Shown: positions 6,504 through 17,066, counted from the stretch's first letter. The stretch: DNA of 64,000 bases from Rugosimonospora acidiphila (GCF_039543385.1 NZ_BAABJQ010000018.1:62001-126000); one strand, 5' to 3'. Numbers and translations are program-made. The notes: generated by a model not told the origin, from the sequence alone.

Positions 6504-9317
6504 GTGGACGAAACAGGGCAGTCCGGTAGCGAAGCGGTAGGTGCGAACGGCAACGGTGCCCACGAAAATGGCATGGCGAGAGGCCGGGCCAACGGCTGGC
6601 AGCAGGAGCCGACCGGCGCTCACGGTGATGCCGTCCGGGCCGAGGCTATCCGTTCCAGCGCCACCCGCCCGGTTCTGCGCAGCGTGGACGGCGGCCGGGT
6701 GAACGGACTGCCGGCCACGGGGGCCGACGCCGCGCCGGCCTGGCACCGCTCGGTGGCCACCGACGTGCGCGAGTGGCCCGACAACCCGTCCCGTCCCGCC
6801 GATCTGACCGCCTCGCGCTTCTCGACCAACGGGCACGCGGTGGCCGGCCATCGCGGAGATCCGGAGCAGCCGGCGCAGGGCCCGTGGGCCCCGAGGCAGG
6901 CCACCGAGCCGCGACCGCCGCAGCCGACCGAGCCGGAGGGGCCGACCGGGCACGGCGATCCGTTGACCGGGCCGGAGTCCTACGACCCCTATCAGTCGCC
7001 CAGGCTCGCCCCGCCCTCTCCGCTCGACGATCTGCCCGCCCTGGCCCGGGCGACCACCGCCACCCAGGCGATGGGCGCGAGCCAGTGGTCGGCCCACGCC
7101 ACGCACGCGGTAGCCGAGCCGGAGGGTGCCGTTCGCGAGGCCGACGCCGCCGTCGCCGCGGGCCAGCCCGCCCACCCCGTCGTGTCCGGTGCCGGACCCG
7201 CCATGGAGCGAGTGCCGACCGGACAGGTGAATTCCTTCCGGCGCCCCGTCGGCGCGCCGGCCGAGGCGCTGCGCCGGGCCGAGGCGCTGCGCCCCGCCGA
7301 ACTGGTCCGCCAGGCCGAGCGCCGGCCCGCCGAGCATCGCTCGCCCGAACCGGCACCCGACGCCGAACCCGGGACCACCGAGATCCGGCCGGTCGAGGCC
7401 CGCCCCCCGGCCGAGGCGAGATCCACCGAGACCAGGCCCTCCGAGAGCAGGCCCACCGAGGTTGGGCCCGCCGAGGTCAGGTCCGCTGAGGTCAGGTCCG
7501 CCGAGGCCAGGCCGGCCGAGGCCCTTTCCAGCACAGGGACGCGCACCGCTGAGCCGCGACCGATCCAGGAGCGCCCGGCCGAGTACCGGCCGGTGAATGG
7601 CTACGGGCCGCCCATGGCGCCGCGCGATCCGGGCCGCCGGCTTGAGGCGGTACCGCCCGCCGGCCGGATCGAGCCGGTCAGCCCCGCGGTGGATCCGTCG
7701 CGCCCGCACGGGCCGTCCCTGGGGGCGATGTCACCGGATCTGCCGGACCCCGCCGAGGTCGCCATGCGCGCGATGCCGCTGCGCGAATCGATGGCGGCCC
7801 TGCGCGCCGGCACCGCGGCGGCCGCGGCCGAGGCGGAGGCCGAGGACCACGCGGCGGTTCAGGCGGCGTACGCGGCGGCGGTCGAGTCCGGGTGGTCCGA
7901 TGCCGATCCGGCCGACGAGCCCGGCTCGCGCGCACCGGAGTCCTTCGCCGCGGAGGCGTTCCCGCCCGGCCAGCCATACGATCCCGGCCAGCCCTACGCT
8001 CCCGACCAGGCGTACGGCGCGGACCAGGCCTACGGCGCGGATCAGCCCTACGGCGCGGATCAGCCCTACGGCGCGGATCAGCCCTACGGCACGGAGTCGT
8101 TCGGGTCCGGCCCGTTCGTACCGGAGCCGCCCACCCCGCTCGGGCAGCCCAGCCTGGCCGACTACACCGACGGTCCGGGTGTGGGCCGGCAGCCCGGCCC
8201 GCCCTCCGACCTGGGGTCGTCCCGCGGCACCTCGACGCGGTCCGGCACGGCTCAGGCCCCCATGCCGGTGCCCGAGATCCTGCCCCAGCGCGTTCCGGCC
8301 GCCCCGGACGTCCCCAACGTGCCCGAGGACGAGGAGATCGAGGGCGACTTCATCGAGGAGGACCGCCCGACCGCCCTCGACCAGCCCGAGTTGGCCCGCA
8401 TCGCGACCCGCCTGCGCGACGACGAGGACCCCGAGGAGACGCCGGCGCGGCCCGACGGCTTCGACACCGATGCCGTGCTCGCCGCCGTGCGCAATGTGCC
8501 GGGGGTGCGGGACGCGCAGCTCAAGCCGAACCCGGGCGGCGTGCACACCCTGCGCCTCGACCTGGCCGACGGGGCCGACGGCGCCTCGGTTTCCCGGCAG
8601 GTGGCGCGGCTGCTCAAGCACAGGATGGGCCTGGCCGCGGAGCCGCGCCGCCAGGCCGAGCAGCGGCGGCAGCAGCCCGGGGGCGTCGGTTTAGCGCCGA
8701 ACCTCGGCCAGCCCCATCGGGAGCCCGGCACCGCTTCCGCGTCCCGGACCGCCGTCGCGGGTGCCACCACCGAATCGCCGGCCGTGCCGGCGCCCACCGC
8801 CGGACCGATCCTGAGCGACGAGCGACCGCGCCGTGCCCAGGTTCCCGCCGGCCGCGCCCGGGGCGTCTCCCAGCCGACTCCCGAGCCGCAGCGGGTGGTC
8901 CGGTCGGTTACCGGGCCCCGCGTCATCATCGACCAGGTGCAGGTGAGCACGCTCGGCCTGGACGCGACCGTCGAGGTGAGGCTCACCAGCGGCGGGCGGC
9001 CCGCGCTCGGGGTGGCCAGCGGCCCGGCGGTCGACGGGTACGTGCTCAGGCTGGCCGCGGTCGCCGCCGCGTCGGCCCTGGATCAGCTGCTGTCCGAGGT
9101 GCGGGGCGTGGAGCAGCCGGGCCGGTGCTTCGTCGAGCACGCCACGGTCGTGCCGTTCGGCAGCAGCGATGTGGCCGTGGTCGTCGTGCTGCTGGTACTC
9201 GGTGGGACGGCCGAACAGCTCAGCGGCTCGGCGCTGGTCGCCGGGGACCCACGGCAGGCGGTCGTCCGGGCCACCCTGGCCGCGGTCAACCGCCGGCTCG
9301 ACGCGCTGCTCGGTTAG
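6504..9317 (+). CDS. Large Ala/Pro-rich protein with a short folded C-terminal region, function unknown
   Basis: A 937-residue protein I do not recognise. The first ~640 residues are low-complexity and predicted disordered: Ala/Pro/Arg/Glu-rich with heptad-like AEALRPAE and RSAEVRSAEARPAE stretches and five 6-residue YGADQP-type repeats. The last ~280 residues look folded: TDAVLAAVRNVPGVRDAQL with a following GGVHTLRLDL resembles a small alpha/beta (HMA/BON-like) unit, then a disordered linker, then about 130 residues from RVIIDQVQVSTLGLDATVEV to the C-terminus with a hydrophobic strand VAVVVVLLVLGG. No signal peptide or clear membrane segment is seen. The GTG start has AGGAG 7 bases upstream; the frame is open further upstream but only over the TetR antisense. 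Divergent from TetR and upstream of the hydrolase gene. Confidence 0.7.
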   Translation: MDETGQSGSEAVGANGNGAHENGMARGRANGWQQEPTGAHGDAVRAEAIRSSATRPVLRSVDGGRVNGLPATGADAAPAWHRSVATDVREWPDNPSRPADLTASRFSTNGHAVAGHRGDPEQPAQGPWAPRQATEPRPPQPTEPEGPTGHGDPLTGPESYDPYQSPRLAPPSPLDDLPALARATTATQAMGASQWSAHATHAVAEPEGAVREADAAVAAGQPAHPVVSGAGPAMERVPTGQVNSFRRPVGAPAEALRRAEALRPAELVRQAERRPAEHRSPEPAPDAEPGTTEIRPVEARPPAEARSTETRPSESRPTEVGPAEVRSAEVRSAEARPAEALSSTGTRTAEPRPIQERPAEYRPVNGYGPPMAPRDPGRRLEAVPPAGRIEPVSPAVDPSRPHGPSLGAMSPDLPDPAEVAMRAMPLRESMAALRAGTAAAAAEAEAEDHAAVQAAYAAAVESGWSDADPADEPGSRAPESFAAEAFPPGQPYDPGQPYAPDQAYGADQAYGADQPYGADQPYGADQPYGTESFGSGPFVPEPPTPLGQPSLADYTDGPGVGRQPGPPSDLGSSRGTSTRSGTAQAPMPVPEILPQRVPAAPDVPNVPEDEEIEGDFIEEDRPTALDQPELARIATRLRDDEDPEETPARPDGFDTDAVLAAVRNVPGVRDAQLKPNPGGVHTLRLDLADGADGASVSRQVARLLKHRMGLAAEPRRQAEQRRQQPGGVGLAPNLGQPHREPGTASASRTAVAGATTESPAVPAPTAGPILSDERPRRAQVPAGRARGVSQPTPEPQRVVRSVTGPRVIIDQVQVSTLGLDATVEVRLTSGGRPALGVASGPAVDGYVLRLAAVAAASALDQLLSEVRGVEQPGRCFVEHATVVPFGSSDVAVVVVLLVLGGTAEQLSGSALVAGDPRQAVVRATLAAVNRRLDALLG
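8004..8093 (+). repeat. Five in-frame 18-bp repeats
   Basis: Five consecutive 18-bp units (ga[c/t]cag-[g/c]c[g/c]-tacggcgcg) encode DQAYGA/DQPYGA repeats inside the low-complexity protein. The last three are almost identical, so copy number may vary between strains. Confidence 0.9.
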
Positions 9318-9388
9318 GCCCTGTCCGGTATCGGATCAAGCGCCGCTTCGACCGGGCGCGACCGCGAACCGCGCGGCACACTGAAGTA

Positions 9389-10363
9389 ATGAAGCCTGCC
9401 GTCGTCGCACCGTCGGGCGCTGTTTCCGGCAGCGATCTCCTGCTCCCACTGTGGCCCGGACGGCGGATCCGGGTTGACGGCTCGATGACGTACGTCAGGG
9501 ACACCCCGGCCACCGAGGACGGCGCCGAGCCGGCCGTATTCGTCCACGGCCTCGGTGGCTCCTCGGCCAACTGGACCGACCTGGCCGGCCTGCTCGCGCA
9601 CCGGCTCGACGGGCAGGCGCTCGACCTGCCCGGGTTCGGTCGCAGCGACCCCGCGCGCAGCTACTCGGTGGCCGCGTTCGCCGACCGGGTGGCGCAGGTG
9701 ATCGAGCACGAGGGGCGGGGACCGGTACACCTGTTCGGGAACTCGCTCGGCGGGGCGGTCGTGGTGCGGGTCGCGGCCCTGCGTCCGGACCTGGTACGCA
9801 CCCTCACGCTGATCTCACCGGCCATGCCGTTCCTGGACGCCCGCCGTTCCGCGCATGGCAGGATGCTGCCGCTCCTGCTGATCCCGCGGGCCGATCGGCT
9901 GGCCGCCAAGCGGCTGGCGACGATACCGCCGGATCGGCTGGCCCGGCAGATCCTCGAGGTGTGCTTCGCCGACCCAGGCCGGATCGCCGAGCAGCGGATG
10001 GCCGAGGCGATCGACGAGGCCCGGCTGCGCTACGACGTGCCGTGGTACCTCGATGCCTACGTGCGTACCCTCCGCTCGCTGGTCGCCACCTTCCTGCGCG
10101 CGTACCTGCCCGGCGGCCACTCGCTGTGGCGGCTGGCCGCCCGGATCACCGCGCCGACCCTGGTCATCGGCGGGGACTCGGACCGACTGGTGGACGTCCG
10201 GGTCGCCGAGCAGGCCGCCCGTACGATCCCGGACTCGCGCCTGCTGATGCTGGCCGGAGTCGGACACGTGGCGCAAATGGAGGTACCCGACCTGGTGGCG
10301 CGGTCGGTCATCGCCCTACTTGACGAGGTGCGTACCAGCCGGGCGGCGGATGTGGCACGCTAG
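9389..10363 (+). CDS. Alpha/beta-fold hydrolase
   Basis: A 324-residue alpha/beta hydrolase. The oxyanion-hole motif FVHGLGG, nucleophile elbow HLFGNSLGGA (catalytic Ser), acid GGDSDRLVD and catalytic His in GVGHVAQME are all in the expected order and spacing. A cap region of about 70 residues follows the nucleophile. No signal peptide, so probably cytoplasmic. The substrate cannot be read from the sequence; esterase or lipase activity is the usual guess. It starts 71 bases after the low-complexity gene and ends 6 bases before the first DUF3152 gene, which suggests one transcript. Confidence 0.87.
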   Translation: MKPAVVAPSGAVSGSDLLLPLWPGRRIRVDGSMTYVRDTPATEDGAEPAVFVHGLGGSSANWTDLAGLLAHRLDGQALDLPGFGRSDPARSYSVAAFADRVAQVIEHEGRGPVHLFGNSLGGAVVVRVAALRPDLVRTLTLISPAMPFLDARRSAHGRMLPLLLIPRADRLAAKRLATIPPDRLARQILEVCFADPGRIAEQRMAEAIDEARLRYDVPWYLDAYVRTLRSLVATFLRAYLPGGHSLWRLAARITAPTLVIGGDSDRLVDVRVAEQAARTIPDSRLLMLAGVGHVAQMEVPDLVARSVIALLDEVRTSRAADVAR

Positions 10364-10369
10364 GCGACG

Positions 10370-11197
10370 ATGCCTCCGCATAGCCGCCGCACCGGATCGG
10401 CGAACGACCCGGGCCCGCAGGAAGCCGGGCCGGCGAGGGTTCGTCGGCGGCGTACGGCGCTCCTCGCGGCGGCGGTCTTGACCTCCCTGGGTGTCCTGGG
10501 CGTGATCGCCGCCGGTGTCGGGTCGCCGGCCTCCAGCGGTACATCCCCCAAAGCGGGGTTTGTGCTGCACGCCGGCCCGCCGTCCTCGGTCCCGCCCGGA
10601 GCCACCCCGGCGAGCTTCCCGAAGTCGGGCCCGGGTACCTGGCGCTACTCCGGCGGTCGAGGGAGCGTGCTGGGCGGTGCCGGGCCGGTCGAGCGGTACC
10701 AGGTGGCGGTCGAGTCGAACATCGCCGTCGATCCGGGTAGGTTCGCCGCGAAGGTGGACCGGACGCTGGGCGATCCGCGCAGTTGGATAGCGGGCCGGCA
10801 GTTCCGGCTCCAGCGGGTACCGGTCGGTTCGCCGTCCGACTTCACCATCTACCTGGCCACCGAGCGGACCAGCGCCCAAATGTGCGCGGCCGGCGGCAAC
10901 GAGACCGACGGGTACACCTCGTGCCAGACCTCCGGTCACGTAATCATCAACCTTGACCGGTGGAACCTGTCGGTACCCGACTACGTGCACGCACACGTGC
11001 CGTTGGACGCCTACCGCACCTATGTCATCAACCACGAGACCGGCCACCAGTTCGGCAACGGTCACGAGTTGTGCCCGGCCGCCGGCCGCCCGGCACCGGT
11101 GATGGAGCAGCAGACGCTCGGACTGCACGGTTGCACGGCGAACCCGTGGCCATACCTCCACGGCCAGCGGTACGCCGGGCCGTCGGGCCAGTACTAG
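10370..11197 (+). CDS. DUF3152 membrane-anchored putative metalloprotease (Rv3207c-like)
   Basis: A 275-residue protein with a basic N-terminus and one membrane segment (about residues 28-50, LLAAAVLTSLGVLGVIAAGV), then an extracytoplasmic DUF3152 domain. It carries a complete metzincin-like zinc motif, NHETGHQFGNGHELC (HExGHxxGxxH), followed by PVMEQQTLGLHGC, which resembles a Met-turn region. Zinc protease activity is inferred from this motif; I know of no demonstrated substrate. It starts 6 bases after the hydrolase gene and is followed 14 bases later by a second DUF3152 gene in which the zinc motif is degraded. In mycobacteria a single DUF3152 gene occupies this place next to moeZ. Confidence 0.85.
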   Translation: MPPHSRRTGSANDPGPQEAGPARVRRRRTALLAAAVLTSLGVLGVIAAGVGSPASSGTSPKAGFVLHAGPPSSVPPGATPASFPKSGPGTWRYSGGRGSVLGGAGPVERYQVAVESNIAVDPGRFAAKVDRTLGDPRSWIAGRQFRLQRVPVGSPSDFTIYLATERTSAQMCAAGGNETDGYTSCQTSGHVIINLDRWNLSVPDYVHAHVPLDAYRTYVINHETGHQFGNGHELCPAAGRPAPVMEQQTLGLHGCTANPWPYLHGQRYAGPSGQY

Positions 11198-11211
11198 GCC
11201 GGGGACTCTGA

Positions 11212-13725
11212 ATGTCCGACAGCGACTACTCGCGTGCGTCCGAGCCCTGGGCCGGGCAGGCATGGAACGACCAGACGAGTGGGCTGTCGGCACCCGACTG
11301 GTCGCCGCGCCAGGACGAGGTCCCGGTACCCGAGCCGGATCACGGCCGGCCGGCCGCACCGGAACCGGATTACGGCTGGTCGACGCTCACCGACGAGGGA
11401 GCGGCGGAGCCGGACTACGGCTGGTCGACGCCCGAACCCGTACCGAAGCCGGGTCGCCGCTGGCCGTCGCCGGAGCCGGCGGCGGGGCAGGGTCGCCACT
11501 GGTCATCGCCCTCGTCGTCGCCACCCTCGCCGCCCTCGTCGCCCTCGTCGCCGTCCCCGGCATCACCATGGTCGTCGCCGGCACCCCCCGCATCCTCGGC
11601 ATCGCCGGTATCACCGTCGTCGGCGGCGTTGCCGGCATCGCCCGAGCCGGGGCTCAGCCCGGCGGTCGAGCCGGAGCACCGGCGATCGGCGGCGCCGGAG
11701 GCGAACTCGCTGCCGGGCCGGGGGCTGCCGGGCCGGGGGCTGCCGGGCCGGGGGCTGCCGGAGCAGGGGCTGCCGGAGCAGCGGCTGTCGGGGCAGGGGC
11801 GCCGTGGGCCCTCGGCGCCGGCAGCAGACCCTGAGCTGGGTCGCCACTGGTCGTCGTCGGGGCAGGCGGCCGAGCGGGGCCGGCACTGGTCGGGCCCGAC
11901 GGGCCTGGAGCAGACCTTGCCACCGGGTCTTGGGCAGCGCCTTCCGGCCGAACCGTCCGCCGACCACCGGCCGGGGCACGCGAATGAGTCGCCGAACCCG
12001 CACCAGTCGCCGTCGCTGCACCAGTCGCTGCCCAACGGTTCCGGGTTCTCCGGCGCCGGGGGCAGTGACGCATCCTCACGCGCCGGTGCGGCGGCGAACG
12101 GCGACAACGTCGCGGCGTCGCGGCGCGCGGACGCGGCCTTCCCGCGCAAGGACGGTGGCGGGCAGGGTGCGCCCGAGGCCGGTGCGGCACCCCGGCTGAA
12201 CGCCGACGCCGCCTTTCCGCGACGTGGCTCGGTCTTCCCGCCGGCACCGGCCGGTTCCGGCTTTCCGCCGCCGCAGGCCGCCCGGGAGTTCCCGCCGCCG
12301 GCCGGCCCGGAGTTCTCGCCCCCGCAGGCCGGTCCCGGGTTCCCGCCGTCGCCCGCCGGTCTCATGCCCCAGCCGCCACGAGTCGGCTCGGAGTTCCCGC
12401 TAGCGGCCTCGCAGTCCTCCTCGTCCGCGACCCAGGCGCTGCCCGTGGTGCAGGCATCCCTGCCCGCCCAGCGATCACCCGTCACCGAGGAGCCATCCCT
12501 CACCCAGAAGGCGCCCGCGCCGCCCTCACCGTCGTTCTCGCCGTTCGCGAAGGATCCGTCGCCCTCGGCGTCGCCGTTCGCAAAGGACACCGCAGGTCCG
12601 GCGTCGCCGTTCGCGAAGAATCCGTCGCCCTCGACGTCGCCGTTCGCGAAGGACGCCGCGGAGCCGGTGTCGGCGTTCGGGAAGGAAGCACCGCCCTCGA
12701 CGTCGCCGTTCGCGAAGGACGCGCCGCTGCCGGCGCGGCGTTCGTCCCTGGCGACCGAGGCGCCGTCCGCCGCCGATGCGCCCACCGCCCTGGTACCCAT
12801 CGTTACGTCGCCGGCCGCCCCGGGCCCGGCGCCCGCCGCCGAGCCGCCGTCCGTGCCGCCGCTGGCATCCGCCCCGGATCCGATGTCCATGACCGGGCCG
12901 ATCCGCGCCATCCAGGAGGCGCTCGCCCCCGACGAGCAGGTGCCCCGTTCCCGGCAGCGGGCGCTGGCCCGGGCTCGGACCCGCCAGCGCAACCGCCGGC
13001 TGATGGTGCTGGGCATCCTGCTGGCCGCGGTGGCACTGATCGGTCTCGACGTGATGAACGGCGGGCACCTGCCCGGCTCCTCGCCCGCCCCGCAGGCCGC
13101 GGTGCCCACCCGTACCACCGCGCAGCCGACGGCGCCTGCCTCGTCGGTCGCCGTACCGGAGAGCGGGCCGGGCACCTTCGCGTACGTCTCCGGTACCGGG
13201 CCGGTGATCGGCAGCGCCGGCACCATCCGCAAGTACCGGGTAGCGGTGGAGAACGGCTCCGGCCAGGACGCCAGCGCCTTCGCGGCCATCGCCCAGCACA
13301 CCCTGTCGGACCCGCGCGGCTGGATCAAGGGCGGTGACGTGCGCTTCCAGCAGGTCGCGCAGCACGCCACCGCGGAGTTCACCATCTATCTGGCGACCCC
13401 CGCCACCTCCGAGAAGATGTGCTCGCAGGGCGGCATCCACACCGACGAGCTCATCTCCTGCCGGGTTCCGGGGCAGGTGATTATCAACCTGGCGCGTTGG
13501 CTCAACGCGATCCCGGGCTACGGTGCGTCGGTCGTGACCTACCAACAGTTCACGCTGAACCATGAGGTCGGCCGCGAATTGGGCCACAGCGACGAGGCGT
13601 GCCCGGCGCCGGGGGCGCTCGCGTCGGTGATGCAGGAGCAGACGCTGGGGCTCAAGGGGTGCAAGGCCAACGCCTGGCCGTACGTCAACGGCGTGCGGTA
13701 CTCCGGTCCGGCCGTACCGTCGTAG
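11212..13725 (+). CDS. Large DUF3152 paralogue with long cytoplasmic tail and degenerate zinc site
   Basis: An 837-residue protein. Residues 1 to about 590 are Pro/Ser/Ala-rich low complexity with several repeat families (PGRGL units, SPFAKD units, FPPPQAG-like units). One membrane segment (about 597-616, LMVLGILLAAVALIGLDV) follows, then a C-terminal extracytoplasmic DUF3152 domain aligning throughout with the upstream neighbour, including FTIYLATP, CRVPGQVIINLARW and the end VMQEQTLGLKGCKANAWPY. The zinc motif is NHEVGRELGHSDEAC: of the three zinc ligands only the first His (and the Glu) remain, Arg and Asp replacing the second and third His. It probably arose by tandem duplication and is likely non-catalytic, perhaps a scaffold or sensor with a disordered cytoplasmic arm. 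Confidence 0.8.
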   Translation: MSDSDYSRASEPWAGQAWNDQTSGLSAPDWSPRQDEVPVPEPDHGRPAAPEPDYGWSTLTDEGAAEPDYGWSTPEPVPKPGRRWPSPEPAAGQGRHWSSPSSSPPSPPSSPSSPSPASPWSSPAPPASSASPVSPSSAALPASPEPGLSPAVEPEHRRSAAPEANSLPGRGLPGRGLPGRGLPEQGLPEQRLSGQGRRGPSAPAADPELGRHWSSSGQAAERGRHWSGPTGLEQTLPPGLGQRLPAEPSADHRPGHANESPNPHQSPSLHQSLPNGSGFSGAGGSDASSRAGAAANGDNVAASRRADAAFPRKDGGGQGAPEAGAAPRLNADAAFPRRGSVFPPAPAGSGFPPPQAAREFPPPAGPEFSPPQAGPGFPPSPAGLMPQPPRVGSEFPLAASQSSSSATQALPVVQASLPAQRSPVTEEPSLTQKAPAPPSPSFSPFAKDPSPSASPFAKDTAGPASPFAKNPSPSTSPFAKDAAEPVSAFGKEAPPSTSPFAKDAPLPARRSSLATEAPSAADAPTALVPIVTSPAAPGPAPAAEPPSVPPLASAPDPMSMTGPIRAIQEALAPDEQVPRSRQRALARARTRQRNRRLMVLGILLAAVALIGLDVMNGGHLPGSSPAPQAAVPTRTTAQPTAPASSVAVPESGPGTFAYVSGTGPVIGSAGTIRKYRVAVENGSGQDASAFAAIAQHTLSDPRGWIKGGDVRFQQVAQHATAEFTIYLATPATSEKMCSQGGIHTDELISCRVPGQVIINLARWLNAIPGYGASVVTYQQFTLNHEVGRELGHSDEACPAPGALASVMQEQTLGLKGCKANAWPYVNGVRYSGPAVPS
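11710..11799 (+). repeat. Six in-frame 15-bp repeats
   Basis: Units of the form ctgccgggccggggg, later ctgccggagcagggg, encode LPGRG/LPEQG pentapeptides in the disordered arm of the second DUF3152 protein. The first three units are identical. Confidence 0.9.
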
Positions 13726-13848
13726 ATTCGGCGTATTCCCTCAAACCGGACAGGGTGTGCGAGGTCACGGCGGAAGGGCGGAAGGCGGAGCGCCAATCGC
13801 GAGGTTAGATTTGTCGTAGCCTTAGCCCCGAACCCGAAGAGGCCAACC

Positions 13849-15027
<1,179 letters not shown>

Positions 15028-15112
15028 GCAATCAAAGACCGGCGGGATCGGCGGGGCAGAGTCGGCCTATCGGCCAATCCGCCCCGCTGACCTGCGCCGG
15101 TAGCCTACTTAG

Positions 15113-15904
15113 GTGATCGATCTGGAGGGCGCCGCCGGTTACGTGGTCGCCCACGGCGACCAGGTGGACCGGGCCCGCCTATCGTGGATGCGCTCCGGGA
15201 TCCCGCCGCAGCCCGACGTCCTGGACAGCGCCGAGTTGGGCGAGGCGCCCGGCGGCGGCTGGCCGGCCTTCCGGGGCGGCGAGGTGGCCTCGGTCGACGC
15301 CACCTGTTTCCGGCTGGCGGAGTTGGACGATCTCGGCGCGCTCGACCGCCCGCCGGCCCAGCGGGCGCTGGATTGGCTGGCCGAGCGGCAGCGGCCGGAC
15401 GGCACCTGGGAAGAGGACGAGTCGCTGGCCGACTCGGCGCCCCCGTGGGCGCGGCCGGGCGACCCCGAGGCGAGGCTCTACCTGACCGCGAACGCCGGCT
15501 TCTGGCTGGCCGTCGCCGGAGCGTCGGTGCCCGACAAACGCGCCGAGGTGGTGGCCAGGGCGACGCAGGCGTTCCGGGCCGCGATCCGCGAGGACGGCAG
15601 CTGGCCGTCCTTTCTCATCACCGGGTGGCTCGGCGGTGCCCTGCTGTTCCACTCCGGCTGGTTCTACGAGTCGGCGCGGATCCAGGTGCTGCTCGCCGGG
15701 CGGGTACCGGAGATGTCCCCGACCGACGTCGCGTGGCTGGCCGCCACGTTCGAGCGGGTCGGCATGTCCGGCGACGACTGGCTGATGGCGGCCGCCCGCA
15801 AGCGGCTGACCGAGACCCAGGCCAGCGACGGCGGCTGGCACAGCGACGACGGGCCGGCGTTCGACGTACACACCACGCTGGCCGCGATCCGGGCGCTGCG
15901 CTGA
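15113..15904 (+). CDS. Prenyltransferase/squalene-cyclase repeat protein
   Basis: A 263-residue protein with QW-type repeats of the alpha-alpha toroid fold, clearest in WLAERQRPDGTWEED and TETQASDGGWHSDD. It is much shorter than a real terpene cyclase (~600 residues) and lacks a DXDD motif, so a catalytic role is doubtful. Such short proteins are common in actinobacteria next to moeZ and have no assigned function. GTG start, 85 bases after moeZ, same strand. Convergent with proB. Confidence 0.75.
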   Translation: MIDLEGAAGYVVAHGDQVDRARLSWMRSGIPPQPDVLDSAELGEAPGGGWPAFRGGEVASVDATCFRLAELDDLGALDRPPAQRALDWLAERQRPDGTWEEDESLADSAPPWARPGDPEARLYLTANAGFWLAVAGASVPDKRAEVVARATQAFRAAIREDGSWPSFLITGWLGGALLFHSGWFYESARIQVLLAGRVPEMSPTDVAWLAATFERVGMSGDDWLMAAARKRLTETQASDGGWHSDDGPAFDVHTTLAAIRALR

Positions 15905-15917
15905 GGGCCGGTACCGG

Positions 15918-17006
15918 CTACAGCAGCACCAGGTCGTCGCGGTGCACGACCTCCTTCTCGTACCCCGGGCCCAACTCCATCGTGCTGTGCCCGAGCAGCG
16001 CCGGAAGCTCGGTCGCGTCGTAGTTCACCAGCCCACGGGCCACCGGGTTGCCGTCCGAGTCCACCAGGTCCACCGGGTCCCCGGCGGCGAACCTGCCGTC
16101 CACGGCGGTGATGCCGGCCGCCAGCAGTGAGGCCTTCCGGGCGACGACCGCGCGTACCGCGCCCGGGTCGAGGTGCAGCCGGCCCCTCGGCGACGTCGCG
16201 TGGGCGAGCCAGAACAGTCGCGCGGCCGGCCGCTCCCGCACCCGGTGGAACAGCGTGCCGACCGACTCGCCGGACAGCGCGGCGGCGGCCAGCGGCGCGG
16301 CGGTGAGCACCACCGGGATACCCGCGCCGGTCGCGATCCGGGCCGCCTCCACCTTGGTCACCATGCCGCCGGTGCCCAGGCCGGCCCGCCCGGTCCGGCC
16401 GATGCTCACCCCGTCGAGGTCGGCCTCGGTGCGGACCTCGTCGATGCGCCGGGATTCCGGCTTGGCCGGATCGCCGGTGTAGAGAGCGTCCACATCGGAC
16501 AGCAGCACCAGCAGGTCGGCCTGCACCAGCGAGGCGACCAGGGCCGCCAACCGGTCGTTGTCGCCGAACCGGATCTCCTCGGTGGCGACGGTGTCGTTCT
16601 CGTTGACGATCGGTACCGTGCCCAGATCCAGCAGCCGCTGCAGGGTCCGGTACGCGTTGCGGTAATGCGCGCGGCGGGTCACGTCGTCGACGGTGAGCAG
16701 TACCTGCCCGACGATCCGGTCCCGGCGGGCGAACGCGTCGGTGTACGCCTGCATGAGTAGTCCCTGGCCGACACTGGCCGCCGCCTGCTGGTTGGCCAGG
16801 TCGCGGGGCCGTCTCGTCATGCCCAGCGGGGCCAGCCCGGCCGCGATGGCGCCGGACGAGACGAGCACGACCTGGGCGTCGAGGGAGGCGAGCGCGTCAA
16901 CCAGCCGGTCCACCCGGGCCCGGTCCAGGCCGCCGGCCGCAGTGGTCAGCGAGGACGAGCCGATCTTGACTACTACCCGCCGGGCGGCCCGTACTGCCTC
17001 ACGCAC
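15918..17006 (-). CDS. proB: Glutamate 5-kinase with PUA domain
   Basis: Phosphorylates glutamate to gamma-glutamyl phosphate, the first step of proline synthesis. The amino-acid-kinase domain begins VVVKIGSSSLTTAAGGLD and contains LVSSGAIAAGLAPLG, VPIVNENDTVATEEIRFGDNDR and GTGGMVTKVEAA; the C-terminal ~80 residues (GRLHLDPGAVRAVVARKASL onward) form the PUA domain of long ProB forms. The GTG was chosen for its GGAG 9 bases upstream and because it gives 362 residues, the usual length. The next in-frame ATG 48 bases upstream has no ribosome site. proA is not in the window. Confidence 0.94.
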   Translation of the reverse strand: MREAVRAARRVVVKIGSSSLTTAAGGLDRARVDRLVDALASLDAQVVLVSSGAIAAGLAPLGMTRRPRDLANQQAAASVGQGLLMQAYTDAFARRDRIVGQVLLTVDDVTRRAHYRNAYRTLQRLLDLGTVPIVNENDTVATEEIRFGDNDRLAALVASLVQADLLVLLSDVDALYTGDPAKPESRRIDEVRTEADLDGVSIGRTGRAGLGTGGMVTKVEAARIATGAGIPVVLTAAPLAAAALSGESVGTLFHRVRERPAARLFWLAHATSPRGRLHLDPGAVRAVVARKASLLAAGITAVDGRFAAGDPVDLVDSDGNPVARGLVNYDATELPALLGHSTMELGPGYEKEVVHRDDLVLL

Positions 17007-17066
17007 CTGCCCATTCTCCGCCGGAGGGCGCGGACGACCAGATCGAGATCCCATACTGTGGCGCAC

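Noticed and set aside
11415..13385. 656-codon open frame on the minus strand, Gly/Ser/Ala-rich with repeats
   Set aside because: It mirrors the repeats of the second DUF3152 gene. The plus-strand frame ends in a recognisable domain; this one does not.
15028..15112. Terminator after moeZ
   Set aside because: Partly complementary runs (ggcggggca / cgccccgct, tcggcc / ggccaa) are present but imperfect and broken by a long loop; not strong enough to list.
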